Shown here piece by piece: positions 62,799-64,000 of a stretch of 64,000 nucleotides of DNA. The stretch is taken from the NCBI GenBank assembly GCA_023443225.1, contig JAEZVF010000098.1:62001-126000 (forward strand). Direction: 5' to 3'. The translations under genes and the position numbers were made by a program. The DNA is from Bacillota bacterium (GTDB taxonomy: Bacteria; Bacillota; Clostridia; Lachnospirales; Lachnospiraceae). The notes under the pieces were generated by a model. The model saw only the letters and a list, made by a program, of their open reading frames with translations, ran no database searches and was not told the DNA's origin. How positions within the stretch are numbered: the stretch's first letter is position 1; each line of letters begins with the position of its first letter.

Positions 62799-63326
62799 TT
62801 ATTTCATCAACATAATAATGCCAAAGGGAATGCGCCCTTCACTGTCCGGCAGGGGAAAGAGTAGCGCGCTGTGGTAATCGTCTGGAACCTGATAGATCCA
62901 GCTCTTGCAAAACAGCTCCAAAGGATAGGAGAGGTGACTCAGTAGTGCTGTTTTGCTATAAAACACACCTTCAACCGCTTCCGCAAGAGAAAAATTCTCA
63001 TTGGTGATGCGGTCCAGAAAGCTGAGCTTTCCCGTGGGTATTTCATCAATCTTGAGATCTGTTTTTTTAATGAGTGTACGGTTTGCTTTGTGTATCACCC
63101 CCCCTCTCGTAAAAACAGCCGCCGGGCATGGAAAGAGATTGATCACGGGCAAATGCTCCCTTTCATATTGCATCAAAGATTGAACCTGCTTAATAAATCT
63201 AGTCTGAATAACAAGCTCATTCTCTATATCTCTTTGCATGGAAATGAGCGTATTAAAGTGCTGCATAGTCTTATTTTCCTGTTCCAAATCAACAACCGCC
63301 TTTCTCTGAGATTGGGTTATATCCAT
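62799..63326 (-). CDS. Unrecognised protein, possibly a PAS-type sensor fragment
   Basis: A 175-residue soluble protein with a helical N-terminal third (coiled, about 10-55) and a mixed domain reading INLFPCPAAVFTRGGVIHKA, which looks PAS-like, then LDRITNENFSLAEAVEGVFY. The ATG at 63326 has no ribosome site, and no good alternative start is seen. It may be a truncated sensor or an accessory of the AraC-type regulator encoded just upstream, from which it is separated by a terminator. Confidence 0.5.
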   Translation of the reverse strand: MDITQSQRKAVVDLEQENKTMQHFNTLISMQRDIENELVIQTRFIKQVQSLMQYEREHLPVINLFPCPAAVFTRGGVIHKANRTLIKKTDLKIDEIPTGKLSFLDRITNENFSLAEAVEGVFYSKTALLSHLSYPLELFCKSWIYQVPDDYHSALLFPLPDSEGRIPFGIIMLMK

Positions 63327-63403
63327 TATATTAAAAGAAAATACTGCATAATAGCGGATAAAAACTTAAAATCATTCATTTATGCTCATTAATATTTAAG
63401 CAG

Positions 63404-63443
63404 CAAAAAGCCCCTGTATTCAGATAAAACGAATACAGGGGCT
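63404..63443 (-). terminator. Terminator of the AraC-type gene
   Basis: On the minus strand AGCCCCTGTATTC (63443-63431) pairs with GAATACAGGGGCT (63421-63409), then TTTTTG. Confidence 0.85.
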
Positions 63444-63459
63444 CGTTCCTATTGATCTA

Positions 63460-64000
63460 TCAATCCATCATCTTCCGATACTGGGTTGGTGTCATGCCGA
63501 CTTGTTCCTTAAAAAACCTTGCAAAATTGCCGGGATATTCAAAGCCGCAGGATAGAAACGCTTGAGATACGCTTAAATTTCTATCCCGAAGTGCTTCCTT
63601 TAACCGTGCTACCTTAATTTCCTGGTAGTAGCTGTAGGGCGTCATGCTGGTGTGTTTTTTGAAAAGGCGTACAAGGTGGGAAGGACTTATACAGGCAGTT
63701 TTCGCAATAATGTCAATATTGAATTCTTCCCGCCAGTTGTTTTCAAGATATTCTCTGACCTTTGCTACTTCCGATTTACCCTGATATATCCTGCTCGTGA
63801 AAAAGATTGCTACCATATACGCCATTTGGCCGTCTGCACCTGCAACAGGAAAGTTGAGGATATCCGTATAGATCGCTTCAATATCGAAAACGGGACTTCG
63901 TGTCTTATACCACTCCCAGAAGTTTTCCAAAGGAATTCGAACATCAGGCATCAGAACCACCTCACCCTGAAAGGCTTTACGGATACCATCTTTCACTTCT
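63460..64000 (-). CDS. AraC-family transcriptional regulator (5' part outside window)
   Basis: Only the C-terminal ~180 residues are in the window; the frame is open to the edge. Both AraC helix-turn-helix units are visible (DIIAKTACISPSHLVRLFKK and NLSVSQAFLSCGFEYPGNFA) and the end QVGMTPTQYRKMMD is typical. The preceding ~80 residues look like the end of a sensory domain. It may control the envelope genes that follow on the same strand. Confidence 0.92.
   Translation of the reverse strand, partial: EVKDGIRKAFQGEVVLMPDVRIPLENFWEWYKTRSPVFDIEAIYTDILNFPVAGADGQMAYMVAIFFTSRIYQGKSEVAKVREYLENNWREEFNIDIIAKTACISPSHLVRLFKKHTSMTPYSYYQEIKVARLKEALRDRNLSVSQAFLSCGFEYPGNFARFFKEQVGMTPTQYRKMMD

Overview
This looks like the chromosome of a low-GC, spore-forming, anaerobic Firmicute of the Lachnospiraceae / Clostridium XIVa type (Lachnoclostridium- or Anaerocolumna-like; the family is an inference). 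The reasons are AT-rich DNA, strong AGGAGG ribosome sites, three T-box leaders, sporulation genes (spoIIR, a SipL-like protein, a CotS-like protein, a YtvI-like membrane protein), a type-3 prolyl-tRNA synthetase and a TM1266-type hydrogenase regulator. The sequence alone does not name the species.

Left part (0-8.8 kb): the 3' part of dnaX, then ybaB and recR (the usual replication/repair cluster). Next come an unrecognised HTH regulator divergent from a chemoreceptor, and a histidine kinase/OmpR-type response-regulator pair. At 8.8-13.4 kb a 4.56-kb integrative mobilizable element (tyrosine integrase, MobV relaxase, a small acidic protein, a membrane protein) sits in the last codons of that response-regulator gene. 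Both ends encode the same C-terminal peptide ending YRFKV-stop, so the target gene is restored. Right of the element, a consensus promoter drives a structured leader RNA, a TM1266-like regulator and a NitT/TauT-type ABC transporter. A cluster of palindromes, a nucleotide-kinase-like protein and a YtvI-like protein follow.

Middle part (18.7-34.8 kb): a complete trp operon on the minus strand (trpE-G-D-C-FB-A) behind a Trp T-box, with trpF and trpB fused in one frame. A Pro T-box precedes proS. An ABC exporter with a DUF4097-type lipoprotein diverges from a response regulator/kinase pair, and cca follows. At 35-46 kb there are spore-coat and cell-envelope proteins (CotS-like, PEGA, PrcB-like, SipL-like), a LytTR regulator, a two-domain lipoprotein, veg, a PHP phosphoesterase, ispE and spoIIR.

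Right part (46-64 kb): ddl-murI-DUF1934, plsC, pncB, a D,D-carboxypeptidase and ileS. The most unusual signal in the window is that ddl and ileS, 7.5 kb apart and unrelated in function, are preceded by the same ~105-nt RNA-like module. It has an 11-bp stem, an interleaved pseudoknot with compensatory changes, a hairpin, and a conserved tail AUGCAAUGGGUG that supplies the ribosome-binding site. In ileS it lies downstream of a normal Ile T-box. From 57.4 kb the DNA becomes GC-richer and carries a large SLH/LysM surface protein, two related lipoproteins, a small membrane protein, an unrecognised protein and an AraC-type regulator that runs off the window, which suggests an acquired envelope island.
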